Shown here: piece by piece, positions 9,712 to 18,509 of the stretch
How the letters are laid out: every line of letters starts with the position of its first letter
How positions within the stretch are numbered: position 1 is the first letter of the stretch
From: Pedobacter sp. MC2016-14
GTDB taxonomy: Bacteria > Bacteroidota > Bacteroidia > Sphingobacteriales > Sphingobacteriaceae
Length of the DNA: 64,000 nt
Assembly (NCBI RefSeq): GCF_020991475.1
Contig: NZ_JAJMPA010000001.1
Location: 806,001-870,000, forward strand
Direction: 5' to 3'
Program-made: the position numbers and the translations under genes
The notes under the pieces: model-generated
The model's database searches: none
Told to the model about the DNA's origin: nothing
The model's input: only the letters and a program-made list of their open reading frames with translations

Positions 9712-11052
9712 ATGTTTGAAAATTTACAGGATAAACTAGACCGCGCATTTAAAGTTTTAAAAGGCCAGGGAAGCATCACAGAGATTAACGTGGCAGAAAC
9801 CATGAAGGAAATCCGTAAGGCTTTGCTTGATGCCGATGTAAATTATAAAACAGCTAAGGCTTTTACAGATGATGTAAAGGAAAAAGCACTTGGGGCAAAT
9901 GTTTTAACAGCCGTTTCTCCGGGTCAGTTGCTGACTAAAATAATGAACGATGAGCTTGCTGCCCTGATGGGAGGCAATGTTTCGGAGCTTGATCTTAAAA
10001 GTAACCCAACAATTATACTAATTGCAGGTTTAAACGGAGCTGGTAAAACTACTTTTACCGGTAAACTGGCAAATTACCTGAAAAGTAAAGGTAAAAAACC
10101 ATTACTGATTGCTGGTGACGTTTACCGTCCGGCGGCAGTTGACCAACTCCAGATTTTGGGTGCGCAAATTGGCGTTCCTGTTTATGCTAATAAAGACTCT
10201 AAAGATCCTGTAGGGATTGCACTTGAAGGGATTGCTGAGGGTAAAAAACAGCAAAACAACGTCATCATTATAGATACGGCCGGCCGTTTGGCTATTGATG
10301 AGCAAATGATGGATGAGATTGCTGCTGTAAAAGCAGGCACCAAACCTCATGAAATTTTGTTTGTGGTAGATGCCATGACAGGTCAGGATGCGGTTAATAC
10401 CGCAAAGGCATTTAACGATCGCCTGGATTTTACAGGGGTAGTATTAACCAAATTGGATGGTGATACCCGTGGTGGTGCAGCCCTTTCTATTAAATCTGTA
10501 GTTGATAAACCGATTAAATTTATTGGTACAGGAGAGAAAATGGAAGCCCTTGATGTTTTTTATCCGGACAGGATGGCTTCAAGGATTTTGGGTATGGGTG
10601 ATGTGGTTTCCCTTGTTGAGCGTGCACAAGAGCAGTTTAATGAAAAAGAAGCTGCTGAACTTCAAAAGAAAATCCGTAAAAATAAATTCGACTTCAACGA
10701 TTTTTACAACCAGATCCAGCAAATTAAAAAAATGGGTAACATGAAAGACCTTATGGGCATGATACCTGGCGTAAGCAAAATGATGAAAAACGTGGAAATT
10801 GAGGATGATGCTTTTAAAGGTGTGGAATCAATTATCCAATCGATGACAAAGTACGAGCGGGAAAATCCCGACAGCATTGTACAAAGCCGTCGTTTACGCA
10901 TTGCTAAAGGCTCTGGAAATAAGGTTGAAGATGTGAGTAAACTGATTAAACAGTTTGAAGACATGCGTAAGGTGATGAAACAAATGTCTAATCCGATGGC
11001 TGCGGCTAAAATGATGAAAGGGATGCCTAAAATGCCACAAGGAAGAATGTAA
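9712..11052 (+). CDS. ffh: Signal recognition particle protein Ffh (SRP54)
   Basis: The product binds 4.5S RNA and signal sequences of nascent membrane proteins and delivers ribosomes to FtsY. The 446-residue protein has an N domain (1-95), a GTPase G domain with GLNGAGKTT (106-114), DTAGR and TKLDGDTRGG, and a methionine-rich M domain (about 325-446; MGMIPGVSKMM, MAAAKMMKGMPKMPQ). All GTPase motifs are intact and the length is normal. It is monocistronic by appearance: a -7 element stands upstream and a strong hairpin terminator (11073-11101) follows. Confidence 0.98.
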   Translation: MFENLQDKLDRAFKVLKGQGSITEINVAETMKEIRKALLDADVNYKTAKAFTDDVKEKALGANVLTAVSPGQLLTKIMNDELAALMGGNVSELDLKSNPTIILIAGLNGAGKTTFTGKLANYLKSKGKKPLLIAGDVYRPAAVDQLQILGAQIGVPVYANKDSKDPVGIALEGIAEGKKQQNNVIIIDTAGRLAIDEQMMDEIAAVKAGTKPHEILFVVDAMTGQDAVNTAKAFNDRLDFTGVVLTKLDGDTRGGAALSIKSVVDKPIKFIGTGEKMEALDVFYPDRMASRILGMGDVVSLVERAQEQFNEKEAAELQKKIRKNKFDFNDFYNQIQQIKKMGNMKDLMGMIPGVSKMMKNVEIEDDAFKGVESIIQSMTKYERENPDSIVQSRRLRIAKGSGNKVEDVSKLIKQFEDMRKVMKQMSNPMAAAKMMKGMPKMPQGRM

Positions 11053-11072
11053 ATTGATATACTTTTTTGAAG

Positions 11073-11101
11073 GCCCTGCTTTTTGGCGGGGCTTTTTTTT
11101 T
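11073..11101 (+). terminator. Rho-independent terminator of ffh
   Basis: Stem GCCCTGC / GCGGGGC with one G-T wobble and a 6-nt loop, followed by about nine T. It lies 20 nt after the ffh stop. Confidence 0.85.
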
Positions 11102-11157
11102 ACCTTTTATTCGCACTTTATGAAATAAAAAGACATAATTATCAAAATAGATATATT

Positions 11158-12696
11158 ATGCTGGTAAAAACTTTTGGAAGTGCAGTGTTTGGCGTTAACG
11201 CATTGACCATTACAATTGAAGTAAGTATTGGGGGTGGAAATAAGTACCACATTGTGGGCTTACCTGACAATGCCATTAAAGAAAGTCTGAAAAGGATAGA
11301 AAGTGCCATCCAGACTTCTGGATTACGAATGCCCCGCCAAAAAATTGTAATTAATTTAGCTCCTGCGGACATTAGGAAAGAGGGCTCATCATACGACCTC
11401 CCCATAGCCATAGCTATTTTAGCGGCTTCTGGGCAGGTAGAAACCGCAGCACTGAGCAAATACCTGATTATGGGCGAACTTTCGCTTGATGGCGGCTTAC
11501 AATCGATAAGAGGGGCATTGCCAATCTCTATACAGGCACGCAATGCTGGTTTTGCTGGATTTATTTTACCGGAAGACAATTCCAGAGAAGCTGCGATTGT
11601 AAATGAACTGGATATTTTTGGGGTAAAAACGCTGAAAGAGGTAGTCGATTTTTTTAATGGTACCCAAGCACTCAAACCTGTGATCGTAGATACGAGAAAT
11701 GAATTTTACAACAATGTAAACAGCTATGAGCAGGATTTTTCTGATGTTAAGGGCCAGCAAAATATCAAAAGGGCATTAGAAATTGCCGCAGCAGGTGGGC
11801 ATAACCTGATATTAATTGGTCCGCCGGGTGCGGGCAAAACCATGCTGGCAAAGCGACTACCTACAATTTTGCCGCCATTAAACCTTCACGAAGCTTTAGA
11901 AACCACAAAAATCCATTCTGTAGCAGGCAAATTAAATGCAAAGGAATCTTTAATGACTGAAAGACCATACCGCAGCCCGCATCACACGATTTCTGATGTG
12001 GCCCTGGTGGGTGGTGGCAGCAATCCGCAGCCAGGCGAAATTTCACTTGCCCACAACGGTGTCTTGTTTTTAGATGAACTTCCGGAGTTTAAGCGTGCTG
12101 TGCTTGAGGTGATGCGCCAGCCCCTGGAAGATCGGCAGGTTAATATATCCCGGTCCAGGTTAAGTGTAGATTACCCCGCCAGCTTTATGCTCATTGCATC
12201 GATGAACCCCTGCCCTTGTGGTTTTCACAACCATCCTGAAAAGGAATGCACCTGCCCGGGAGGGGCGGTACAAAAATACCTCAGTAAAATCTCCGGGCCC
12301 TTGCTAGACCGTATAGATCTTCATGTAGAAGTAACTCCTGTAAAATTTAATGAGCTGTCATCAACCGAGGCAACAGAAAAGAGCGCCGTAATACGGGAAA
12401 GGGTAATTAAAGCGAGGGCATTGCAGGACATTAGGTTTAAAGACTTAACCACCATACATTATAATGCACAAATGAGCCCTAATATGGTGAAGTCGATTTG
12501 CAAAATCAATGAGGCTGGAAAAACCTTAATTAAAGCTGCAATGGAAAAACTTGGGCTTTCTGCCCGGGCCTATGATAGGATATTGAAAGTTTCCAGAACC
12601 ATTGCAGATTTGGAGAATAGCGAAGAAATTAAACTGGAACACCTGGCGGAGGCCATACATTACAGGAGCCTGGACAGGGACAGCTGGACCGGATAA
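11158..12696 (+). CDS. comM: YifB/ComM-family Mg-chelatase-like AAA+ ATPase
   Basis: The 512-residue product starts with the ChlI-like domain (MLVKTFGSAVFGVNALT, VGLPDNAIKESLKRIESA) and then an AAA+ module with Walker A GPPGAGKTML, Walker B VLFLDELPEF and the cysteine cluster NPCPCGFHNHPEKECTCPGG seen in this family. ComM proteins are hexameric helicases that promote branch migration during natural transformation and recombination. The ATG at 11158 is chosen over the frame start at 11083, which lies inside the ffh terminator. The stop codon directly abuts the stop of the convergent 12697-12984 gene. Confidence 0.93.
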   Translation: MLVKTFGSAVFGVNALTITIEVSIGGGNKYHIVGLPDNAIKESLKRIESAIQTSGLRMPRQKIVINLAPADIRKEGSSYDLPIAIAILAASGQVETAALSKYLIMGELSLDGGLQSIRGALPISIQARNAGFAGFILPEDNSREAAIVNELDIFGVKTLKEVVDFFNGTQALKPVIVDTRNEFYNNVNSYEQDFSDVKGQQNIKRALEIAAAGGHNLILIGPPGAGKTMLAKRLPTILPPLNLHEALETTKIHSVAGKLNAKESLMTERPYRSPHHTISDVALVGGGSNPQPGEISLAHNGVLFLDELPEFKRAVLEVMRQPLEDRQVNISRSRLSVDYPASFMLIASMNPCPCGFHNHPEKECTCPGGAVQKYLSKISGPLLDRIDLHVEVTPVKFNELSSTEATEKSAVIRERVIKARALQDIRFKDLTTIHYNAQMSPNMVKSICKINEAGKTLIKAAMEKLGLSARAYDRILKVSRTIADLENSEEIKLEHLAEAIHYRSLDRDSWTG

Positions 12697-12984
12697 TTAT
12701 CCATCCAGTTCGTCATCCTGATCAAGTTCTCCATCGTAACTTTCTTCTTCATCATCTTCTTCTGGCACATAGGCCAGAATTTGTGCACCAATTTTAGCCA
12801 CTTCCTCGTCTGTTTCAAACAACGGAAGTGCCGTTTCAGCATCTAGCTTTAACCACTGCAAATCTGTGTCTTTTTGAATCTGTATGTATTCCTTACCATC
12901 TTTAAAAATAGTATAGATCTCATTTCCTTCAGGAAATACAGCATAGTCAACGCTGCCGATGGTGATGTCAAATGGTTGTTGCAT
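12697..12984 (-). CDS. Small acidic protein of unknown function
   Basis: A 95-residue product with a compact N-terminal part (MQQPFDITIGSVDYAVFPEG, YTIFKDGKEYIQIQKDTD) and a strongly acidic tail (PEEDDEEESYDGELDQDD). I do not recognise a named domain. Aromatic and beta-prone segments suggest one small folded domain. A -7-like box TATTTTTA lies 4 nt before the ATG, inside the T-tract of the htpG terminator, so transcription could start at the A of the ATG. It abuts comM tail to tail with no spacer. Length and codon usage look like a real gene. Confidence 0.72.
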   Translation of the reverse strand: MQQPFDITIGSVDYAVFPEGNEIYTIFKDGKEYIQIQKDTDLQWLKLDAETALPLFETDEEVAKIGAQILAYVPEEDDEEESYDGELDQDDELDG

Positions 12985-12988
12985 ATTC

Positions 12989-13022
12989 TAAAAATAGTGG
13001 CTGGCCAGGAAAAGCCAGCCAC
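12989..13022 (-). terminator. htpG terminator overlapping the next promoter
   Basis: On the minus strand the nine-base stem GTGGCTGGC / GCCAGCCAC (12997-13022) with an 8-nt loop is followed by TATTTTTAG. It lies just after the htpG stop at 13030. The T-tract itself reads TATTTTTA (12989-12996), a near match to the -7 element, four bases before the next ATG. Confidence 0.8.
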
Positions 13023-13029
13023 AAAAAAG

Positions 13030-14919
13030 TTATATTAATTCTACACTTCTGGTTACAAAAGCGGTGAGCTCAGCTCCGGTTAGCATCCCTTGAGACAACA
13101 AAGCCAAATCTACTGCTTGTTTAGCCAGCGTACTTTGTGCAGCATCATCTTCTGTACTAAGAATCTTATTGATTAATTTATGGTTTCCATTAATGGCTAC
13201 CTTGTAGCTATCTGGCATGCTGCCATAGAAACTCATACCGCCACCCATAGCAGCCATGTCTTTCATTCTGCGCATAAACTCGTCCATAGTTACTGTTACC
13301 GGCAGTTCTTCTGGGTTAAGACCTACAATTTCAACAGTATAGCCTGGTTTGCTAATTGCTTTATCAAAGATTTCTGCAATTTTTTTAGACTGATCTTCAG
13401 TTAAAACAGACTCGATATTTTCGTCCTTTTCAATCAACTTACTTGGAACTCCGGAATCAACACGTTTCATTAAGGTTTTTTCCAGTTTCTGCTCCAGCTG
13501 ACTTACAAAATGATTGTCAATAGGCGAGTTCATCAACAATACGTCGTAATCTTTTTTATTGGCCGATTGAATGAAGCTATCTTGTTTTTCAGGATCGTTG
13601 GCATAAATGTAAACCACCTGTCCGTTTTTATCTGTTTGAATAGGAGCTACTTTTTCACGATATTCATCAAGGGTGAAATGTTCCTTTTTAGTGGTGGTTA
13701 GCAAAGCGAAATCTTTGGCTTTATCGTAGAATTTTTCTTCGCTCACCATACCGTACTTCACAAATAATCCGATATCGCTCCATTTCTCTTCGTAAGCTTT
13801 ACGGTCTTTGTTGAAAAGCTCAGCCAGTTTATCAGCTACCTTTTTGGTAATGTAGCTATTGATCTTTTTAACGTTACTATCTGCCTGTAAGAAACTTCTT
13901 GAAACGTTCAATGGAATATCTGGTGAATCAATTACACCATGCAACAACATTAAAAATTCTGGAACAATATCTTTTACTTCATCTGTGATGAATACCTGAC
14001 GTGAGTACAATTTGATTTTATTGCGCTGCATGTCAAAATCATTTTTCACTTTAGGGAAGTATAACACTCCAGTTAGGTTGAAAGGATAATCTACATTAAG
14101 GTGAATCCAGAACAATGGATCTTCAGAGAAAGGATAAAGTTGTTTATAGAAGGCAAGATAGTCCTCGTCTGACAAATCTGCAGGAGCCTTAGTCCAGATT
14201 GGGTTTGTAGTATTGATAATGTTGTCAACTTCTACACCAATTGTTTTTGGTTTTCCTTCTTCATCTTCACCATCAGGCTGCTGTTCTGTCTTTGTTCCAA
14301 ACTTAATGGGCACAGGTAAAAACTTACCGTATTTGTCCAGAATTTCTTCCAGTTTACCTGTTTCCAGGAATTCTTCAGATTCTGCATTAACATGTAAGGT
14401 GATTTGTGTTCCGCGGGTAGTTCTGTTACCTTCAGAAATTTCATACTGTGTACTTCCGTCACACACCCAACGCGCTGGCTCAGCGCCATCCTGGTAAGAT
14501 AAGGTTTGGATTTCAACAAGATCTGAAACCATGAACGCAGAATAAAAACCCAAACCAAACTTACCAATGATCTCATTGGCATCTTTTGCATCTTTGAATT
14601 TCTCTACAAACTCACTGGCACCAGAAAATGCTACCTGATTGATGTATTTTTTTATTTCTTCTGCAGTCATACCTAAACCATTGTCTGTGATGGTTATGGT
14701 TTTCTGCTCCTTATCAACAGCCACTTCTACCAGTGGATTTCCTAGTTCGCCGTTGTATTGGCCAAGCGCCGCTAAACGTTTGATTTTTTGTACCGCGTCT
14801 ACAGCATTGGAAACTAATTCACGCAGGAATATCTCATTATCAGAATAAAGGAATTTCTTAATAATGGGAAAAATGTTTTCAGTGTGGATGGAAATACTTC
14901 CCTTTTCTTCTATGCTCAT
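13030..14919 (-). CDS. htpG: Molecular chaperone HtpG (Hsp90)
   Basis: The 629-residue bacterial Hsp90 shows the GHKL ATP site: ELVSNAVDAVQK (Glu and Asn), DNGLGMT (nucleotide-binding Asp) and GKFGLGFYSAFMV. A middle domain with the SRSFLQAD segment follows, and a C-terminal dimerisation domain without the eukaryotic MEEVD tail. It remodels client proteins in an ATP cycle in the cytosol with DnaK. It is monocistronic by appearance, with a terminator directly downstream and a 13-bp perfect inverted repeat (14979-14991) about 60 nt upstream. No CIRCE element was found. Confidence 0.98.
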   Translation of the reverse strand: MSIEEKGSISIHTENIFPIIKKFLYSDNEIFLRELVSNAVDAVQKIKRLAALGQYNGELGNPLVEVAVDKEQKTITITDNGLGMTAEEIKKYINQVAFSGASEFVEKFKDAKDANEIIGKFGLGFYSAFMVSDLVEIQTLSYQDGAEPARWVCDGSTQYEISEGNRTTRGTQITLHVNAESEEFLETGKLEEILDKYGKFLPVPIKFGTKTEQQPDGEDEEGKPKTIGVEVDNIINTTNPIWTKAPADLSDEDYLAFYKQLYPFSEDPLFWIHLNVDYPFNLTGVLYFPKVKNDFDMQRNKIKLYSRQVFITDEVKDIVPEFLMLLHGVIDSPDIPLNVSRSFLQADSNVKKINSYITKKVADKLAELFNKDRKAYEEKWSDIGLFVKYGMVSEEKFYDKAKDFALLTTTKKEHFTLDEYREKVAPIQTDKNGQVVYIYANDPEKQDSFIQSANKKDYDVLLMNSPIDNHFVSQLEQKLEKTLMKRVDSGVPSKLIEKDENIESVLTEDQSKKIAEIFDKAISKPGYTVEIVGLNPEELPVTVTMDEFMRRMKDMAAMGGGMSFYGSMPDSYKVAINGNHKLINKILSTEDDAAQSTLAKQAVDLALLSQGMLTGAELTAFVTRSVELI

Positions 14920-14978
14920 ATGATAACTCTTTTTTATTACTCCGCTGATATATCAAGGGATGTTCCAATTAATTTTTT

Positions 14979-14991
14979 TGTCAAATTGACA
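14979..14991. promoter_or_regulatory. Perfect inverted repeat between htpG and the 15057 gene
   Basis: TGTCAA-A-TTGACA is a perfect 13-base palindrome around one central base, placed between the divergent htpG and membrane-protein genes. It may be an operator; no regulator can be named. Confidence 0.35.
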
Positions 14992-15056
14992 GCATAGTAA
15001 TTTTAATAGGATCTTTTTCGTATGATTACATAATTGCATAAAATATTACTGCTGTT

Positions 15057-16031
15057 ATGGAGTTTGATTTACATAGAAGATTACTTGAGGAAGGGCTTAT
15101 TGGGCCAGAATCGTCGGAAAAGATAAAAGAGAGGTATGCACAGCCCTTATTTTCTTTACACTGGGAGCTAAAAACAATCCTGTATCTTGGGGTAATGCTA
15201 CTCAGCTCAGGCCTTGGAATATTAATTTATAAGAATATAGATACTATTGGTCATCAAGCTATTCTGACACTTATTGCGTCAGTCAGCACGGTCTGTTTCT
15301 TTTACTGTTTTAAAAAGAAAGCCCCCTTTAGTCAAACAAAAGTGAAATCTCCGGATTCATTTTTCGACTATATCCTGCTGTTGGCCTGCCTCAGCTTCAT
15401 CAGCTTTCTTGGCTACCTACAGTTTCAGTATACTGTTTTTGGTAATCATTATGAACTAGCCACATTAATCCCCATGATGGTGCTCTATTACGTAGCGTAT
15501 GCATTCGACCACCAGGGTATTCAAGGACTAGCGATTACTAATATGGCCCTTTTTATGGGCATCTCTGCCACACCAAGAGAACTTTTATCAAATGACATAT
15601 TTGCTCATCCAGACCTGCTTTATACTTATCTCCTATTGGCATTTATATTACTAGCAATGGCCTGGCTGTCTGAAAAGCTTGACTTTAAAAAGCATTTCAA
15701 GTTCAATTACCTCCATTTTGGTGTCCACTTGGGCTTTATTACACTACTTTCAGGGTATTTTTATTACTATGAGCTTGGAACTTCCATTTTCTGGCTATTG
15801 GGTGTAGCCGTACTCGCTTACCCGCTGTATGTGGATGCAATCAAAGACAAGTCGTTCTATTTCCTACTGCTACTTGTGCTTTACAGTTATGTTGCAATCA
15901 GCGCGCTTATAGTACGCATGATGCTTGCGGTTGAAAATTTTGGTATACTAATAATGCTGCCTTTATATTTCATCATAACGGCAATTATACTCATCAGGAC
16001 TTTGATCAATTTAAACAAAAAGGTAAAATAA
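15057..16031 (+). CDS. DUF2157-type multi-pass membrane protein
   Basis: The 324-residue product has a short cytosolic N-terminus (MEFDLHRRLLEEGLIGPESS, then ERYAQPLFSLHWELKT) typical of DUF2157, followed by eight to nine hydrophobic segments such as LYLGVMLLSSGLGILIY and FYFLLLLVLYSYVAISALIV. DUF2157 proteins are inner-membrane proteins of unknown function. The second membrane protein starts 2 nt after its stop, so the two are probably co-translated and may form a complex. The ATG at 15057 directly precedes the conserved N-terminal helix. Confidence 0.8.
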   Translation: MEFDLHRRLLEEGLIGPESSEKIKERYAQPLFSLHWELKTILYLGVMLLSSGLGILIYKNIDTIGHQAILTLIASVSTVCFFYCFKKKAPFSQTKVKSPDSFFDYILLLACLSFISFLGYLQFQYTVFGNHYELATLIPMMVLYYVAYAFDHQGIQGLAITNMALFMGISATPRELLSNDIFAHPDLLYTYLLLAFILLAMAWLSEKLDFKKHFKFNYLHFGVHLGFITLLSGYFYYYELGTSIFWLLGVAVLAYPLYVDAIKDKSFYFLLLLVLYSYVAISALIVRMMLAVENFGILIMLPLYFIITAIILIRTLINLNKKVK

Positions 16032-16033
16032 AG

Positions 16034-17215
16034 ATGCTCATATACACTAAAATAAGCCTTGATAACCTGATCATTCAGCAACAGGTGGAGGAGGCAAATC
16101 AGATGGGAAATTTGTCGGCCGAAGAACTTAAAGCAGTAGTTGCAGCTTACCCGGTAGACCTCTACTGCCCTAATATTTTTATGAGCGTGGGGCTATTTAT
16201 ACTTACCTGCATCATCGTGTCTTTTTCTTCGGGATTGTTTACGCTCTTTGTCTATGATTCTCGCATGGCCAACACGCCTGGTTTTATCGCTTTTCTTGGG
16301 CTATGCGCTTATATAGCGCTGGAGCTGCTAGTCAAATCACGCAAACATTATAACTCTGGGGTAGACAATGCCCTGATATGGATATCGGGCGGATTGCTGG
16401 TTACAGCATGGCTCTGGGCTACCGAAGGTTCTGATGCTGCCAATGGTACCAATTATGCCTTGGGCTTATCTGCTTTTATTACGGTACTATGCCTTTTCTA
16501 TACCCTCCGCTTTACTGGCATGCTAACGGCCGCAATCGGCTACCTCGCCGCCCTCGCCTTTCTTGCTGTGGCCTGGTATAAAACGGGAAGTTTCGGCGCG
16601 CAAACCCTGCCTTTTGCATTAATTATCCTCTCTTTTGGTGCTTGGTTCTTGTGTAAAAAAGTTATACCGAACAAAAAAGCAAAATATCACCACAACAGTC
16701 TGGTGTTACTTCAAGCACTTAGCCTGGTAACCATGTACGCAGCTGGAAATTATTATATGGTACAGGCATTGGGTAACGAATTATATGGTACTAGCGAAAC
16801 CAGTCCTGCAGCGATTCCTTTTTCGCTATTCTTCTGGATATGGACCTTAGGAATCCCTCTGATGTATATTGGACTGGGACTGCGTAAAAAAGATGTAATA
16901 TTACTGCGTACAGGCTTATTTCTTGTCGCTGCTGCGGTATTTACATTTAAAGCTTATTACCATGTTGCACCTATTGAAGTAACTTTAACGATTGCTGGTT
17001 TTGTATTCCTTGCCCTGGCAGTAGCGGTAAGGAAATATCTGAAATCACCCAGAAAGGGCTTCACCACAGCAGACCTTAATGAAGGAAGGCTCATGGATAA
17101 AATAAATGTAGAGTCGCTATTTATCACAGAAACATTTTCAGGCACATCAGCTCCGGGTGCCGACAAGTTTGGCGGGGGCAGCTTTGGCGGAGGTGGCGCT
17201 AGTAGTGGATATTAA
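16034..17215 (+). CDS. Multi-pass membrane protein with Gly/Ser-rich C-terminal tail
   Basis: A 393-residue product: an N-terminal helical part (about 1-45; QVEEANQMGNLSAEELKAVV), about ten transmembrane segments, and a C-terminal cytosolic or periplasmic tail ending GGGSFGGGGASSGY. The tail resembles those on TPM-domain membrane proteins, but no TPM domain is visible here. It follows the DUF2157 gene by 2 nt and looks like its functional partner. I cannot assign a function. The next gene on this strand has its own -7 element. Confidence 0.78.
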   Translation: MLIYTKISLDNLIIQQQVEEANQMGNLSAEELKAVVAAYPVDLYCPNIFMSVGLFILTCIIVSFSSGLFTLFVYDSRMANTPGFIAFLGLCAYIALELLVKSRKHYNSGVDNALIWISGGLLVTAWLWATEGSDAANGTNYALGLSAFITVLCLFYTLRFTGMLTAAIGYLAALAFLAVAWYKTGSFGAQTLPFALIILSFGAWFLCKKVIPNKKAKYHHNSLVLLQALSLVTMYAAGNYYMVQALGNELYGTSETSPAAIPFSLFFWIWTLGIPLMYIGLGLRKKDVILLRTGLFLVAAAVFTFKAYYHVAPIEVTLTIAGFVFLALAVAVRKYLKSPRKGFTTADLNEGRLMDKINVESLFITETFSGTSAPGADKFGGGSFGGGGASSGY

Positions 17216-17246
17216 GATATGACAATCGCTTAGCGAAACGATTCTG

Positions 17247-17254
17247 TATCTTTG
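17247..17254 (+). promoter_or_regulatory. Putative -7 element 7 nt before the M16 protease start
   Basis: TATCTTTG is an exact TAnnTTTG match and ends 7 nt before the ATG at 17262. No clear -33 element is present at 18-19 nt spacing. Confidence 0.42.
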
Positions 17255-17261
17255 CAACTCA

Positions 17262-18491
17262 ATGGAATACAATGTTCACACTTTGCCAAATGGCATTCGC
17301 TTACTTCATGTACCTTCTGAATTTTCTATCTCTCATGCCTGTATCATTATCAACGCAGGTTCAAGAGACGAAAAAGAAGACCAATCTGGCCTTGCTCATT
17401 TTATTGAGCACATGGTATTTAAACGCACAGAGAAAAGAAGCACCAACCAAATTTTAAACAGGCTGGAAAGTGTGGGTGCAGATTTAAATGCATACACTAC
17501 AAAGGAATATACCTGTATCCATGCTTCTTTTTTAAATCCTTACCTTGATAGAACATTAGAACTATTTAATGATATCGTTTTTCATTCTACCTTTCCAGAA
17601 GAGGAGATAGATAAAGAAAAAGGGGTAATTCTTGATGAAATAACCTCTTATCAGGACCAGCCAGAGGAGGCCATATACGACGATTTTGAAGATCTTGTTT
17701 TTGCCGGACATACATTGGGCAGAAATATTTTAGGAACGGCTGAATCTGTAGAATCCCTTACTCAGCAGGATGTGAAACAATTTATTGCTGAGAATTACCA
17801 TACCGATAAAATGGTAATTGCTGTAATTGGAAATTACAGTTTGCAGAACCTGATTAAAATTGGCAGCAAATATTACGCTGAAATTCCTGAAAACCTATAC
17901 CAGGCAAAACGCCTCTCTCCCGTAAAACAGGAAAAGTTTACTATAGAAAGTAAAAAATCAATTACGCAATCTCATACTGTTCTGGGGATGCAATCTTATT
18001 CTCTGCACCACCCTTTTAAAACCGGACTACTGCTATTGAACAATCATTTTGGAGGAACCGGCATGAGCTCTGTATTGAACCTGCAGATTAGAGAGAAACA
18101 TGGTATTGCGTACACCATTGAGTCTAATTTTAGCCCGCTTACGGATACCGGGATCTTTACCCTCTATTTTGGCACAGATAAAGAAAAAGCTGATAAGGCC
18201 CTAAGCTTGATTTTTAAAGAAATGAAAAAACTTCGGGAACACCCTTTAACGGAATTGCAGCTACAGAAGGCCAAAAATAAATTCATTGGGCAAATTGCCC
18301 TGGGAGAGGAAAACCGCATTGGCCTGATCATTTCTATGGCTAAAAGTCTTATAGAATATGATAAGATTGATGACCTGGATACTGTATTTAAAAAGATCAA
18401 TGCCGTTACGCCAACCGAGATTGCTCAAATAGCTGAAGAAACCTTTGATGAAAGAAATCTAAGCTCCTTAACGTTTTATCCTTTATTGTAA
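17262..18491 (+). CDS. M16-family zinc peptidase (insulinase-like processing protease)
   Basis: The 409-residue protein carries the inverted zinc motif HFIEH (His46, Glu49, His50) and, about 76 residues later, the third-ligand Glu in GVILDEI. The C-terminal M16_C domain is intact (REKHGIAYTIESNFSPLTDT). The size and two-domain layout fit the short bacterial processing proteases related to B. subtilis YmxG and mitochondrial MPP-beta, not the long pitrilysins. No signal peptide is apparent, so a cytosolic role is inferred. It lies head to tail with def, which has its own promoter. Confidence 0.93.
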   Translation: MEYNVHTLPNGIRLLHVPSEFSISHACIIINAGSRDEKEDQSGLAHFIEHMVFKRTEKRSTNQILNRLESVGADLNAYTTKEYTCIHASFLNPYLDRTLELFNDIVFHSTFPEEEIDKEKGVILDEITSYQDQPEEAIYDDFEDLVFAGHTLGRNILGTAESVESLTQQDVKQFIAENYHTDKMVIAVIGNYSLQNLIKIGSKYYAEIPENLYQAKRLSPVKQEKFTIESKKSITQSHTVLGMQSYSLHHPFKTGLLLLNNHFGGTGMSSVLNLQIREKHGIAYTIESNFSPLTDTGIFTLYFGTDKEKADKALSLIFKEMKKLREHPLTELQLQKAKNKFIGQIALGEENRIGLIISMAKSLIEYDKIDDLDTVFKKINAVTPTEIAQIAEETFDERNLSSLTFYPLL

Positions 18492-18505
18492 TATTTGTAC
18501 TTTTG
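18475..18505 (+). promoter_or_regulatory. Putative promoter abutting the def start codon
   Basis: TTTA (18475-18478), exactly 19 nt, then TACTTTTG (18498-18505, exact TAnnTTTG). Four bases (CATC) separate it from the def ATG at 18510, so the A of the ATG is at the expected transcription start. Confidence 0.58.
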
Positions 18506-18509
18506 CATC

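Noticed and set aside
11142..11675. 177-codon open frame antisense to comM
   Set aside because: It is fully inside comM, has no family-like sequence, and follows from codon bias of the real gene.
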